DNA of 32,199 bases, from the NCBI GenBank assembly GCA_900545185.1, contig UQYH01000010.1:1-32199 (forward strand), read 5' to 3'. Shown piece after piece: positions 15,182 to 23,511 of the stretch (positions are counted from its first letter, which is position 1; every line of letters begins with the position of its first letter). Source of the DNA: an uncultured Eubacteriales bacterium (GTDB lineage: Bacteria; Bacillota; Clostridia; UBA1381; UBA9506). Position numbers and translations under genes: made by a program. The notes below the pieces were generated by a model, which worked only from the letters and a program-made list of their open reading frames with translations, made no database searches and had not been told where the DNA came from.

Positions 15182-16354
15182 ATGAAGGACGTGAACATAA
15201 AGGTAGCTATGCTGGGTCATAAGGTTGTACCGTCGCGGCGCGGCGGCATTGAAAATGTGCTGACGTCTTTGTGTCCGCTGCTGGTCAGGCTGGGGGCAGA
15301 GGTCACCTGCTATAACCGTTCATCGGACGCAGTGGAAAACGAATACATCGGAACGGTGACAAACAAGCAGTTTCGAGGCGTGCGTTTGAAAACCGCGCCA
15401 ACGCTGAAAATCCGCGGTATTGCGGCCATGCTGGCCTCTTACACGGCGGCGGTGCGTGCAGCCTTCGGGCAATATGACATTGTGCATTTTCATGCCGAAG
15501 GCCCTTGTGCGGCCATGTGGATTCCGAAGCTGTTCGGCAAAACATGTATTGCAACCGTCCATGGGCTGGACTGGCAGCGCGAAAAATGGGGCAAGGGCTT
15601 TGCCTCGCGCTACATTCGTTTGGGCGAAAAAACGCTGGCTGCCTGCGCGGATGAGATTATCGTCCTCAGCAAAAGCGCCTATGATTATTTTAACACAACC
15701 TATCACCGCAAGGCTGTGATCATCCCCAACGGGATTGACCGCCCCACATGCAGGGCAGCAAAGCAAATTACCAAGCTGTACGGCCTGCATGCGGAGGGTT
15801 ACATTTGCGTGATTTCGCGGCTGACCGCCGAAAAGGGGATTCACTATCTGATTGATGCGTATAACATGGTTCGGCCGAAGCAAAAGCTGGTCATTGCCGG
15901 AGATACCAGCGATACGGATGATTATGTAACGCTGTTAAAGGAAAAGGCGGCCGACAACCCCAACATCATTTTTACCGGCTTTATCTCCGGCGAGGTGCTG
16001 GAGGAAATGTACAGCAATGCCTATGCCGTTTGTCTGCCGTCCGATCTGGAGGGCATGTCCATCAGCCTTTTAGAGGCGCTGGCTTACAAAAACACGCTGC
16101 TGTGCTCCGACATCCCCGAAAACACAGCCGTTGCGGAGGATAAGGCCATCTACTTTAAAAAAGGCGATGTTTTGGATTTGGCGGACAAGCTACAGAAAAT
16201 TTGTGAAAACAAATCACTTGCAGAGAGCGTTAAAACCGATGCCGACACGTTTATCCTTTCAAAATACAGCTGGAACGATACGGCGCGCGCAACGTATACA
16301 ATATATGAAAACATTTTACGAAATACGATACAGGAAGGGAAGATTGAGCTATGA
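15182..16354 (+). CDS. Glycosyltransferase family 4 (DUF1972-like N-terminus)
   Basis: A 390-residue GT-B enzyme. The N-terminal VAMLGHKVVPSRRGGIENV resembles the N-terminus of rhamnosyl/glucosyltransferases of the Cps2T type. The C-terminal domain has VISRLTAEKGIHYLIDAY and the EX7E motif in SDLEGMSISLLEAL. Such enzymes add a sugar to the lipid-linked intermediate. The ATG at 15182 is chosen because GGAGG lies 7 bases upstream; an upstream in-frame extension overlaps the previous gene and has no ribosome site. It overlaps the next gene by 4 bases. The donor sugar is unknown. Confidence 0.88.
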   Translation: MKDVNIKVAMLGHKVVPSRRGGIENVLTSLCPLLVRLGAEVTCYNRSSDAVENEYIGTVTNKQFRGVRLKTAPTLKIRGIAAMLASYTAAVRAAFGQYDIVHFHAEGPCAAMWIPKLFGKTCIATVHGLDWQREKWGKGFASRYIRLGEKTLAACADEIIVLSKSAYDYFNTTYHRKAVIIPNGIDRPTCRAAKQITKLYGLHAEGYICVISRLTAEKGIHYLIDAYNMVRPKQKLVIAGDTSDTDDYVTLLKEKAADNPNIIFTGFISGEVLEEMYSNAYAVCLPSDLEGMSISLLEALAYKNTLLCSDIPENTAVAEDKAIYFKKGDVLDLADKLQKICENKSLAESVKTDADTFILSKYSWNDTARATYTIYENILRNTIQEGKIEL

Positions 16355-17607
16355 ATCCACGTGTAACCGATTCGCCCGCCCCGACAGAAGCACTGAAAAT
16401 CCAAGAGCGGCAAATTAAAGAACATTTACAAACCGTTTTGCCGGCAGAAGTGTATGAAAAATGGATTGAACATTTTGTGTTTGAAAAAATCAGCCGCAAA
16501 AAAATTGTCATCGGCTATTACGGCAGTGAGCCGCTGAAGGAATTTACAAAGCAGTATGAGGAGCTTGTGTGGATTCAGGTTTGCGCCGTGATCGGCTATT
16601 CTAAAAAGATGAAAATTCGTAAGCGAAAGGCAAAGACAGAAAAAGCAAAATCAGCCAAAAAGGCAAAGAATCTGACGGCTGCAAAGTGGCTTGTGTTGAG
16701 TCTGTTTTTTGTTTGTATTACGCTGATGACGGCTGTTTTGGCCGGAAACTATCTTATCAACCGCAATTTTAAGGAAACGTTTTACAGCGTCAGCAGTTTA
16801 AGAGCCAACAATCAAATCCGCGTTATTCAAATTTCAGATCTGCACGAAAGCGTTTACGGGGATGATAACAGCAAGCTGACGGATCGTGTTGCAAAACTAA
16901 AGCCCGACATCATCCTGTTCACGGGGGACTGTCTGGACAGTGTGGCCGCATCCGTTCGTCCCTTGGTCAGCCTTTGCGCCAAGCTGACGGAAACCGCACC
17001 TGTTTACTATATTTACGGCAACAACGAAGCGGAGCGCTATTATGACGTGCCGCTGACGCAGGAGGCGCTTGACAAAAAATTCGGCTTTCGTGACGATACA
17101 CGGGATGCCGCCGCGCTTTTGAGCCTATCGGACGAGCTTGAAAAAGCACTTGAAGGCGTTGGCGTAACGGTGCTGAAAAATCGGGCGGCTTCGCTGAGCG
17201 TCGGCGCAACCAAGGTGGATATTTACGGCGTGCTGACCTCGAACCCCTCTTCGTTTTGGTCCTATGCCGGGGAAAGCTTTAACGACTATCTTGCAAGCGG
17301 CGCTAATAACCTAAAGCTGACTGTGATGCACGAGCCTTTGGTTTTGGAAATCTTTACGCCAGAAACATCGTGGGGCGATTTGATTGTGTGCGGACACACG
17401 CACGGCGGCTTTACCCGGCTGCCGCGGCTCGGCGGCATATACACGCACGAGGGGGGTCTTTTGCCGGAGCGCAGAGGCCATTATGTATACGGTCGATACG
17501 ATGCGGCAGGCAGCCCTCTGATTGTCAGCTCGGGCCTTGAAAATCATAACCTGTTTCGGCTGAACAATCGGCCGGAGCTGGTCATTATAGATATTAACAA
17601 ATTTTAA
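16351..17607 (+). CDS. Membrane metallophosphoesterase with DnaA-N-like N-terminal domain
   Basis: A 418-residue protein in three parts. Residues about 15-85 resemble the DnaA N-terminal domain: LPAEVYEKWIEHF, a short strand pair, then EFTKQYEELV. A lysine-rich linker (about 86-108) leads to one membrane helix (about 112-132). Residues 155-418 form a calcineurin-like phosphoesterase of the YkuE/YaeI type, with Asp163 and His165 (SDLH), Asp193 (GD), Asn224 (GNNE), His327 and His349/His351 (GHTHGG). The usual GNH(D/E) motif reads GNNE, so the catalytic histidine is replaced by Asn225. The topology predicts the DnaA-N-like head inside and the phosphoesterase outside. It could act on a lipid-linked phosphate; substrate unknown. 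Coupled to the previous gene by ATGA overlap. Confidence 0.85.
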   Translation: MNPRVTDSPAPTEALKIQERQIKEHLQTVLPAEVYEKWIEHFVFEKISRKKIVIGYYGSEPLKEFTKQYEELVWIQVCAVIGYSKKMKIRKRKAKTEKAKSAKKAKNLTAAKWLVLSLFFVCITLMTAVLAGNYLINRNFKETFYSVSSLRANNQIRVIQISDLHESVYGDDNSKLTDRVAKLKPDIILFTGDCLDSVAASVRPLVSLCAKLTETAPVYYIYGNNEAERYYDVPLTQEALDKKFGFRDDTRDAAALLSLSDELEKALEGVGVTVLKNRAASLSVGATKVDIYGVLTSNPSSFWSYAGESFNDYLASGANNLKLTVMHEPLVLEIFTPETSWGDLIVCGHTHGGFTRLPRLGGIYTHEGGLLPERRGHYVYGRYDAAGSPLIVSSGLENHNLFRLNNRPELVIIDINKF

Positions 17608-17627
17608 TACGGAAAGGAAAGGATTTC

Positions 17628-19010
17628 ATGTATATTACGCTGTTACGCAACCTCCCGATTGCTGTTGCTGCCGCTATTTTTGTTGTTTCGGCCGTGCGCC
17701 TGTACCGCCGCGCCAAAGGCATGAGCCGCAGCGAGCTTATCAAGCTGTTTGAACACACCAAGTATATACAGGCACGTGTGCTGTTGGTCGTTTTTGTCCT
17801 GACCGCCGTATTCGGTGCGCTGAACTACTTATATTCCAAAAAATTTGTCTATGCCGTTGTTTCTTTAAATTATTCCGAGGCTTCGCAGGCGCAAAATTCC
17901 AACGGAACGCGGTATAACATGGCCGAAATTGTTTGCGATGAGGTGCTTGAACGCGCCATCGGCAAGGGCGCCCTTGAAAATGTGACGGCACGTGACCTGG
18001 AAAAATGCCTTGATGTACAGCCGGCCGTTCAGGGTGGTGTGGGCAATGCATCAGATTACCACATTTCAACAGAATTTGTTATTTCTTATCATGCCTCAAG
18101 AGCAACGCAGCATTTGGATGCCGAAAACGTGATTAAGCTGATAACAGCTGCTTATAAGGAATATTATATTGAAAAATACACCGACAATTTTAAGCTGGAA
18201 AATGATGAGAAAAAGCCGGATCTTTCTAAAATGGAATATATGGACATTGTGCTGTACTTTAACAAGGAAAGCACAAAAATTGTCAATTATCTCTACGGTA
18301 TGGCCGAAAAAGGCCCGGATTTTGTCACAAAGGGGAATACAACCTTTAGTTCTATTGCCGGCAAGGTGTATCAATTCAGAGAAACACAAATTGAGCAAAA
18401 TTTAAAATCCTTAATTTTGCAGCATGGTATTGTACGGAACCGCGAGGAATATGTGGACAGGCTCTCTTACCAAAACCGGGATACGGATTTTGACCGTCGG
18501 CGCAATGCTGTATCGTTTGACATATGCAATCAGGCGATTGCCATGTATTCTGAAGAAATGACGCGTGTTGTGCTGGTGCCCACCTGGGATGAAACAGGGA
18601 AATATTATATGGGCAGAACCAAGGTCGGTATTGATGAGCTTTCGGTCAACGCAACGGAATACAGCAACGCGGTTGCGCAAAACGAAAAATCCATCATGGA
18701 TAACGATTTAATCATCGGCAAAATGCAGGCCTCTACGGCTGATTCTTCTTCGTACGAGGCGGCCGACGCGCTGGTTACCGCAATCGACACCGCCATCAGC
18801 GCCTTGGAGGATGAAGCCATCGCGGCGGGACGGGAATATTCAAACCGCAAAATGAACCAGTGTATTGCCGTAAGCATTTCGGGAAATTCGTTTTTTTCGG
18901 GCTTACATACCGTTTTTTTCTTTGCCGTGCTCGCCTATATAAGCATGCTGCCGGGAGCCGTTGCCAAAACAGATACCGATGAGCCGGAAGAAGCAGGGAG
19001 GGAACATTAA
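17628..19010 (+). CDS. Membrane protein with polysaccharide co-polymerase-like topology
   Basis: A 460-residue protein with helices at about residues 8-25 and 49-68 and a C-terminal helix at about 430-450. They frame a large, probably extracytoplasmic domain of about 360 residues rich in charged and helical segments. This layout resembles Wzz/CpsC-type chain-length proteins, although the extra N-terminal helix is unusual and I see no clear family motif. It ends with a short acidic tail. No ATPase or kinase motif is present. It abuts the next, similar gene directly (stop at 19010, start at 19011). A role in polymer length control or export is inferred from topology and context. Confidence 0.6.
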   Translation: MYITLLRNLPIAVAAAIFVVSAVRLYRRAKGMSRSELIKLFEHTKYIQARVLLVVFVLTAVFGALNYLYSKKFVYAVVSLNYSEASQAQNSNGTRYNMAEIVCDEVLERAIGKGALENVTARDLEKCLDVQPAVQGGVGNASDYHISTEFVISYHASRATQHLDAENVIKLITAAYKEYYIEKYTDNFKLENDEKKPDLSKMEYMDIVLYFNKESTKIVNYLYGMAEKGPDFVTKGNTTFSSIAGKVYQFRETQIEQNLKSLILQHGIVRNREEYVDRLSYQNRDTDFDRRRNAVSFDICNQAIAMYSEEMTRVVLVPTWDETGKYYMGRTKVGIDELSVNATEYSNAVAQNEKSIMDNDLIIGKMQASTADSSSYEAADALVTAIDTAISALEDEAIAAGREYSNRKMNQCIAVSISGNSFFSGLHTVFFFAVLAYISMLPGAVAKTDTDEPEEAGREH

Positions 19011-20954
19011 ATGAAAAGCTTTCAGATTTCGCGCTATTTAAAAAAACTTTTACCTGTTATTTTAATTTTTTGCGTATTGGCAACCTATGCCATTCACCTG
19101 CGCTTAAAACACTCTAACACCTATGTGGCATCAGAAGTGATTCATTATAACGATGAACAGGCCGAAAAGGGTCTGGCACCGACGGGCGGCAAGCTGGATG
19201 TCAACGAAATCAAATCCTCGGCTGTGATATCTAAGGTGGTAGAGCGCATGGGGCTGACGGGCATTTATTCGGTAGACAGCTTGATTTCAAGAATCAGCAT
19301 TACCCCTCTGCCGGATGAAGATAAGGTTGCCCAAAAGGAGGCAAAGCTGGAGGAGGGCGAGGAATACGTCTATGAGCCGAGCACCTATCTTGTTTCTTTT
19401 GCGGCTGCCAACAGTGAAGGCGGCGACTTTGCAAGAACCATTATAGACGAAACGCTGGATGTTTATTTTTCGGAATACAGCCAAAAATATGTGAACATTG
19501 CACCGGCCAACAATACGATTGAAAACTTAGATGACACAGGGTATGATTATATTGAATTGCTGGAGCTGATTGACACCGGTCTTGAAGGGACGCTGCAAAC
19601 CCTGTATCAGCGGATGGAGCAAAAGCCGTATTACAGGGCAACCGGCACGGGTCTTTCATTCAGCGATCTGGCGGATGATTTTAAGTACATCCGCTCGGTC
19701 AAGGTGTCCGATTTGTTTTCCAGGGTTTTTAAATATCAAATCACAAAAAATAAATCCGTCCTTTTGTCCGACTACGCAACGCGGATCGAAAACAACAACA
19801 TTGCAAACGTCAAGGAAGAAAGCTTGGTCAACGACGTGGTTATTGTCATGAATGCCTACGTTGAAAAAATGAGAGAGTCGGGCAACACCAATATTACATA
19901 TGAATATATTCTGGATGATCTGCATGAGCGCAACCTGACAGGCGGAGAAGGCAGTCCGATTGCCAAGGGTGACCAAACCGTGACCTATGATGAGCTGGTT
20001 TACGGCTGGAAAGAGCATAACGAAACGAAGGAACACGACATCATCGATACGGCCTACAGCCGCTATATTATCGATACGTTTCAAAAATGTACGGGCGCAT
20101 GTACGGCGGCCGAGTGTGCGGCATCCGATAAAACCTGCAGTGAGCTGCACAACGTGTACTATCCGCAGATTAAAGAGGAGGTAGACAGCGATTTAAAAAC
20201 ACTTGTCAGCGAGCTGAAGGAGCTTTATGCCAAAACAACCGAAACCAATGACGAATATAACGAATATCTGGGTGCAAGCTATATTTCCGTTTTATCCTCT
20301 GCTTCGGTTAAATCGGCCATTAACGTGAATCTGTATACACTGATTGCCTTTTTCTTTTTAATGATTCTGTGCTGCGGCGGCGCTGTTGTCATCGGCCGAA
20401 TCGGGGATATTGTTGATTATGTGTTCTACATGGATCACCAAACGGGCATGTATAACCGCGCATATTTCGACAGATATTTAAAATCGCTGGACAAAAAGCT
20501 TTTGGATGACGGCGTTGTGTACTGCACGGTGGATATTGCCAACCTTGTTGAAATTAACACAACCCATTCGTACCAAACCGGTGATGCAATCATTGCTTTG
20601 TTTGCCGCGCTTTTAAAAGAAGTTTTCGGCAAAGCCGATGCAACCTTTGTATATAACACCGGCGGCAGCTTTATCATTTTAGTCAGTCATTCGGATTACA
20701 TTACCGTTGAGGACATTATGAATTTGTTTAAGTTAAGACTGGGTGAACGCGAGTCGTATGCCGACATTGCCCTTACGTTTAAGGTCGGCATTGCCGAATC
20801 CTTCCGCGAGAACCGTTCGGCCGGCAAGCTGTTTGCAGAGGCGATTCAAAACAAAAAAACCTATACCTCCGCACCGAAACAACAGGATGATACGAATACG
20901 GAAGCCGGCGCACAAAACGCAAACGGACAGAATCGGACAGAAGATAAAAAGTAA
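19011..20954 (+). CDS. Co-polymerase-like membrane protein fused to a degenerate GGDEF domain
   Basis: A 647-residue protein with helices at about residues 12-31 and 440-463 enclosing a large external domain, as in Wzz-like proteins. The external part holds a cysteine cluster (residues 360, 364, 369, 376). The cytoplasmic part from about residue 474 is a GGDEF-type fold: DHQTGMYNRAYF, VDIANLVEIN near 508, QTGDAI, and NTGGSFI near 549-555 in place of GGDEF. The second metal-binding Asp of DxD and the DEF residues are absent, so cyclase activity is unlikely; no clear RxxD inhibitory site is seen. The tail after about residue 620 is low-complexity and polar. A c-di-GMP receptor or signalling role is plausible given the riboswitch and EAL gene, but binding is unproven. 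Confidence 0.8.
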   Translation: MKSFQISRYLKKLLPVILIFCVLATYAIHLRLKHSNTYVASEVIHYNDEQAEKGLAPTGGKLDVNEIKSSAVISKVVERMGLTGIYSVDSLISRISITPLPDEDKVAQKEAKLEEGEEYVYEPSTYLVSFAAANSEGGDFARTIIDETLDVYFSEYSQKYVNIAPANNTIENLDDTGYDYIELLELIDTGLEGTLQTLYQRMEQKPYYRATGTGLSFSDLADDFKYIRSVKVSDLFSRVFKYQITKNKSVLLSDYATRIENNNIANVKEESLVNDVVIVMNAYVEKMRESGNTNITYEYILDDLHERNLTGGEGSPIAKGDQTVTYDELVYGWKEHNETKEHDIIDTAYSRYIIDTFQKCTGACTAAECAASDKTCSELHNVYYPQIKEEVDSDLKTLVSELKELYAKTTETNDEYNEYLGASYISVLSSASVKSAINVNLYTLIAFFFLMILCCGGAVVIGRIGDIVDYVFYMDHQTGMYNRAYFDRYLKSLDKKLLDDGVVYCTVDIANLVEINTTHSYQTGDAIIALFAALLKEVFGKADATFVYNTGGSFIILVSHSDYITVEDIMNLFKLRLGERESYADIALTFKVGIAESFRENRSAGKLFAEAIQNKKTYTSAPKQQDDTNTEAGAQNANGQNRTEDKK

Positions 20955-20988
20955 TTCGGAATTGTAAGACGAAGGGGGGGGCAAACGC

Positions 20989-22269
20989 ATGGAACATTCG
21001 TTTTCGGACAAGGTCAAGACATTTTACTTTCTTGCTGTGGCAATGCCGATGTATTACTTCTTGACGGAGGTTTTAAACCTTGGCGTATTTGTCACCTATC
21101 GGCATGTGTTTGCCCTTGTGTTGGCGGCGTCGGCCATGGTGAGCTTTTTGGCAAAACCCAACATTGCACGGGGGGTAACGGCCGTCAAAGCGGCGCTTGT
21201 GTACAGCGTGCCGCTTCTTGTTACGCTGGTGACATCTCTTTTTATCTGGTTTGTCTCGCAGGTCGAAACTGCCGTTATGGCACGCGGCTTATCGGGTGCA
21301 TTTATTTACACCAACATGCTTTCCTTTGCGCTGGCGGCGGCCGCCTTTTTATACATGTTCGGCGAAAAGGGCATTTGGTACAATCTGACGGCTATGGTGG
21401 CAGCGAACATTTTAATGATTGTCATAATTATAGTGCAAAACGGTCTGGGCAATTACCTGACCGAGCTGATTACGCTGGTGAAAACCTTTGCGGCCGAAAC
21501 CGGTGATATTATCGTACAGGCAGAGGTGCACGAGCTTGCCTTTTGCCTGGGCGCCTATTTAATTTATATGCTGCTTAAGCCGCAAAAAAACAAGGCGATT
21601 GCCGTGCTGTTTGCCTTATCGGTCTTTTGCTTTCTTTCGGCATTTAAGCGCATCGGCATCATTGCCATCATTGTCGCACTGTTTTTTGGCCTTTTGCTGA
21701 AATGGATTGCCAAATACAGCGAAAAAACCGCCGTGCGGCTGATGTATTTTTTCACGATTTTGATGATCGGCCTGTTGCTTGGCTACATCGGCCTGATCAA
21801 GTCCAATGCTTTTTCGGTTTTGGAGCAGCTTGGTATCGATACCAGCGGCCGTGCGGGTGTATATAACGCAGTGGACAAATATTACACGTTTTCTCCTTCG
21901 TTTTTGGGGAACGGTATCGGCTTTTTGACTTATCAGTTAAACAGCCGTCTGCATGTCGGCGTTTCGGCCGTGCATAACGATTTTTTGCAGTATTTTATCG
22001 ACTTGGGCTTTTGGGGCTATCTTGCATGGCTTGTTTCCATGACGCTTGTCCGCATCCGTTATTTCGGTTCCGGTGGCAGAACGCAGGATGCCGTTGTAAC
22101 CTTTTCGCTTTTGTTGTATTTAATTATTGTTTCCGCAACGGATAACACCATGAACTATCCGCTTTTAACAATGACGCTGGCCGTTTTAATGATAGGCGGC
22201 AGCTTTAATGAAAAAGTGCGTGATACCGAAATCAAGTTGTTTGGGTCGGTATCCGCACCGAACCGATAG
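20989..22269 (+). CDS. O-antigen ligase/polymerase family protein (Wzy-like)
   Basis: A 426-residue membrane protein with about 10-12 helices. A large loop before the C-terminal helices carries GRAGVYNAVDKYY and the segment VHNDFLQYFIDLGFWGYLAW, which matches the Wzy/O-antigen ligase family pattern of a His-Asn pair followed by a Gly-rich helix. It should polymerise flipped repeat units on the outer membrane face. A run of eight G's (GGGGGGGG) lies before the ATG. The placement right after the two co-polymerase-like genes fits a Wzx/Wzy assembly machine. Confidence 0.85.
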   Translation: MEHSFSDKVKTFYFLAVAMPMYYFLTEVLNLGVFVTYRHVFALVLAASAMVSFLAKPNIARGVTAVKAALVYSVPLLVTLVTSLFIWFVSQVETAVMARGLSGAFIYTNMLSFALAAAAFLYMFGEKGIWYNLTAMVAANILMIVIIIVQNGLGNYLTELITLVKTFAAETGDIIVQAEVHELAFCLGAYLIYMLLKPQKNKAIAVLFALSVFCFLSAFKRIGIIAIIVALFFGLLLKWIAKYSEKTAVRLMYFFTILMIGLLLGYIGLIKSNAFSVLEQLGIDTSGRAGVYNAVDKYYTFSPSFLGNGIGFLTYQLNSRLHVGVSAVHNDFLQYFIDLGFWGYLAWLVSMTLVRIRYFGSGGRTQDAVVTFSLLLYLIIVSATDNTMNYPLLTMTLAVLMIGGSFNEKVRDTEIKLFGSVSAPNR

Positions 22270-22290
22270 GAAGGGGGGCAGAACGCTTGT

Positions 22291-23511
22291 ATGAAAATTT
22301 TGATGATTAACAAATTTTTATATCCGCGCGGCGGTGCGGAAAGCTACGTCTTACAGCTGGGCGAATGTTTGCGGACGGCCGGACACACGGTGGAATTTTT
22401 CGGCATGTATGACGAAAAAAATACGGTCGGCAACACGACCGGACAATATACGCAGAATATGGATTTTCACGCTAAAGCTGCCGAACGGTTTTTATATCCG
22501 TTTAAAATTATCTATTCCCACATGGCGAAAAAGAAGCTGGGACGGGTGCTGGACAGCTTTAGACCCGATGTGGTTCATATGAACAACATAAACTTTCAGC
22601 TGACGCCCTCTGTTATCTATGCCGTGAAAAAACGAAATATTCCGCTGGTGCAGACCGTGCACGATTATCAAATGATTTGCCCCAATCACCTGTTATATAA
22701 TTTTGCGGAAAACAGACCCTGTGCAAAATGCGTGACGGGCAGCAAGCTGAACTGCTTTCGCTATCGGTGTATTCATGCATCGGCCGTGAAAAGCCTTTTG
22801 GGGACGATGGAAGCATGGCTGTATGCGGCGCTGAAAACCTATAAGCTGGTGGATTTATACATTTGCCCCAGTCGCTTTTTGGAACAAAAGCTCATCTGTG
22901 CACATGATTTTTACAAGGACAAAACCTACAGGCTCTGCAATTTTATTGAAAAACCAAAGGTGTGCGGCGCTTATGACGGGCAAAATCCATACATCGTGTA
23001 CGTCGGCAGGCTCTCTAAAGAAAAAGGGATTTCGCTTTTGGCGCAGGCTGCCCGTCTTTTGCCCGATTATCGGTTTGTTGCAATCGGCAACGGACCCGAT
23101 GCGGCAGAGCTGGAGGGAATCCCGAATGTAGAGCTGCGCGGCTTTCTCACGGGGGAAGCGCTGACGGCGGCCGTTGCCGCTGCCAAGGCCTTAATTTTGC
23201 CGTCTGTTTGTTACGAAAACTGTCCGCTGACGATTTTAGAAGCGCATGCCATGGGCGTTCCCGTTATTACCATGAACAGCGGCGGCATGGCTGAGCTGGT
23301 AGAGGATGATGTAACGGGCACACTGATACACATTCCGACACCGGTAGGTGTTGCCGAAGCTGTTTTGCGTTTGACAGAGGACGAGGATACCTATCGGCAC
23401 ATACGGGAAAATTGCAAACGTGCAAGCCAAAGCATTATGACGGCGCAGACATATGCAGATGCGCTGACCGCCCAATATCAAGGTCTGATTGCAAGGAGGA
23501 AGCAGCCGTGA
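22291..23511 (+). CDS. Glycosyltransferase family 4
   Basis: A 406-residue GT-B enzyme starting KILMINKFLYPRGGAESYV, the donor-binding glycine loop of GT4 enzymes. The C-terminal domain has YVGRLSKEKGI and the EX7E motif in YENCPLTILEAHAMGVPVI. A cysteine-rich stretch in the N-terminal half (CPNH, CAKC, CFRYRC) occurs in this subgroup. It adds a sugar to the lipid-linked repeat in the cytoplasm. The ribosome site is a GGGGGG run about 12 bases upstream, slightly far. The stop overlaps the next gene's GTG start. Confidence 0.9.
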   Translation: MKILMINKFLYPRGGAESYVLQLGECLRTAGHTVEFFGMYDEKNTVGNTTGQYTQNMDFHAKAAERFLYPFKIIYSHMAKKKLGRVLDSFRPDVVHMNNINFQLTPSVIYAVKKRNIPLVQTVHDYQMICPNHLLYNFAENRPCAKCVTGSKLNCFRYRCIHASAVKSLLGTMEAWLYAALKTYKLVDLYICPSRFLEQKLICAHDFYKDKTYRLCNFIEKPKVCGAYDGQNPYIVYVGRLSKEKGISLLAQAARLLPDYRFVAIGNGPDAAELEGIPNVELRGFLTGEALTAAVAAAKALILPSVCYENCPLTILEAHAMGVPVITMNSGGMAELVEDDVTGTLIHIPTPVGVAEAVLRLTEDEDTYRHIRENCKRASQSIMTAQTYADALTAQYQGLIARRKQP

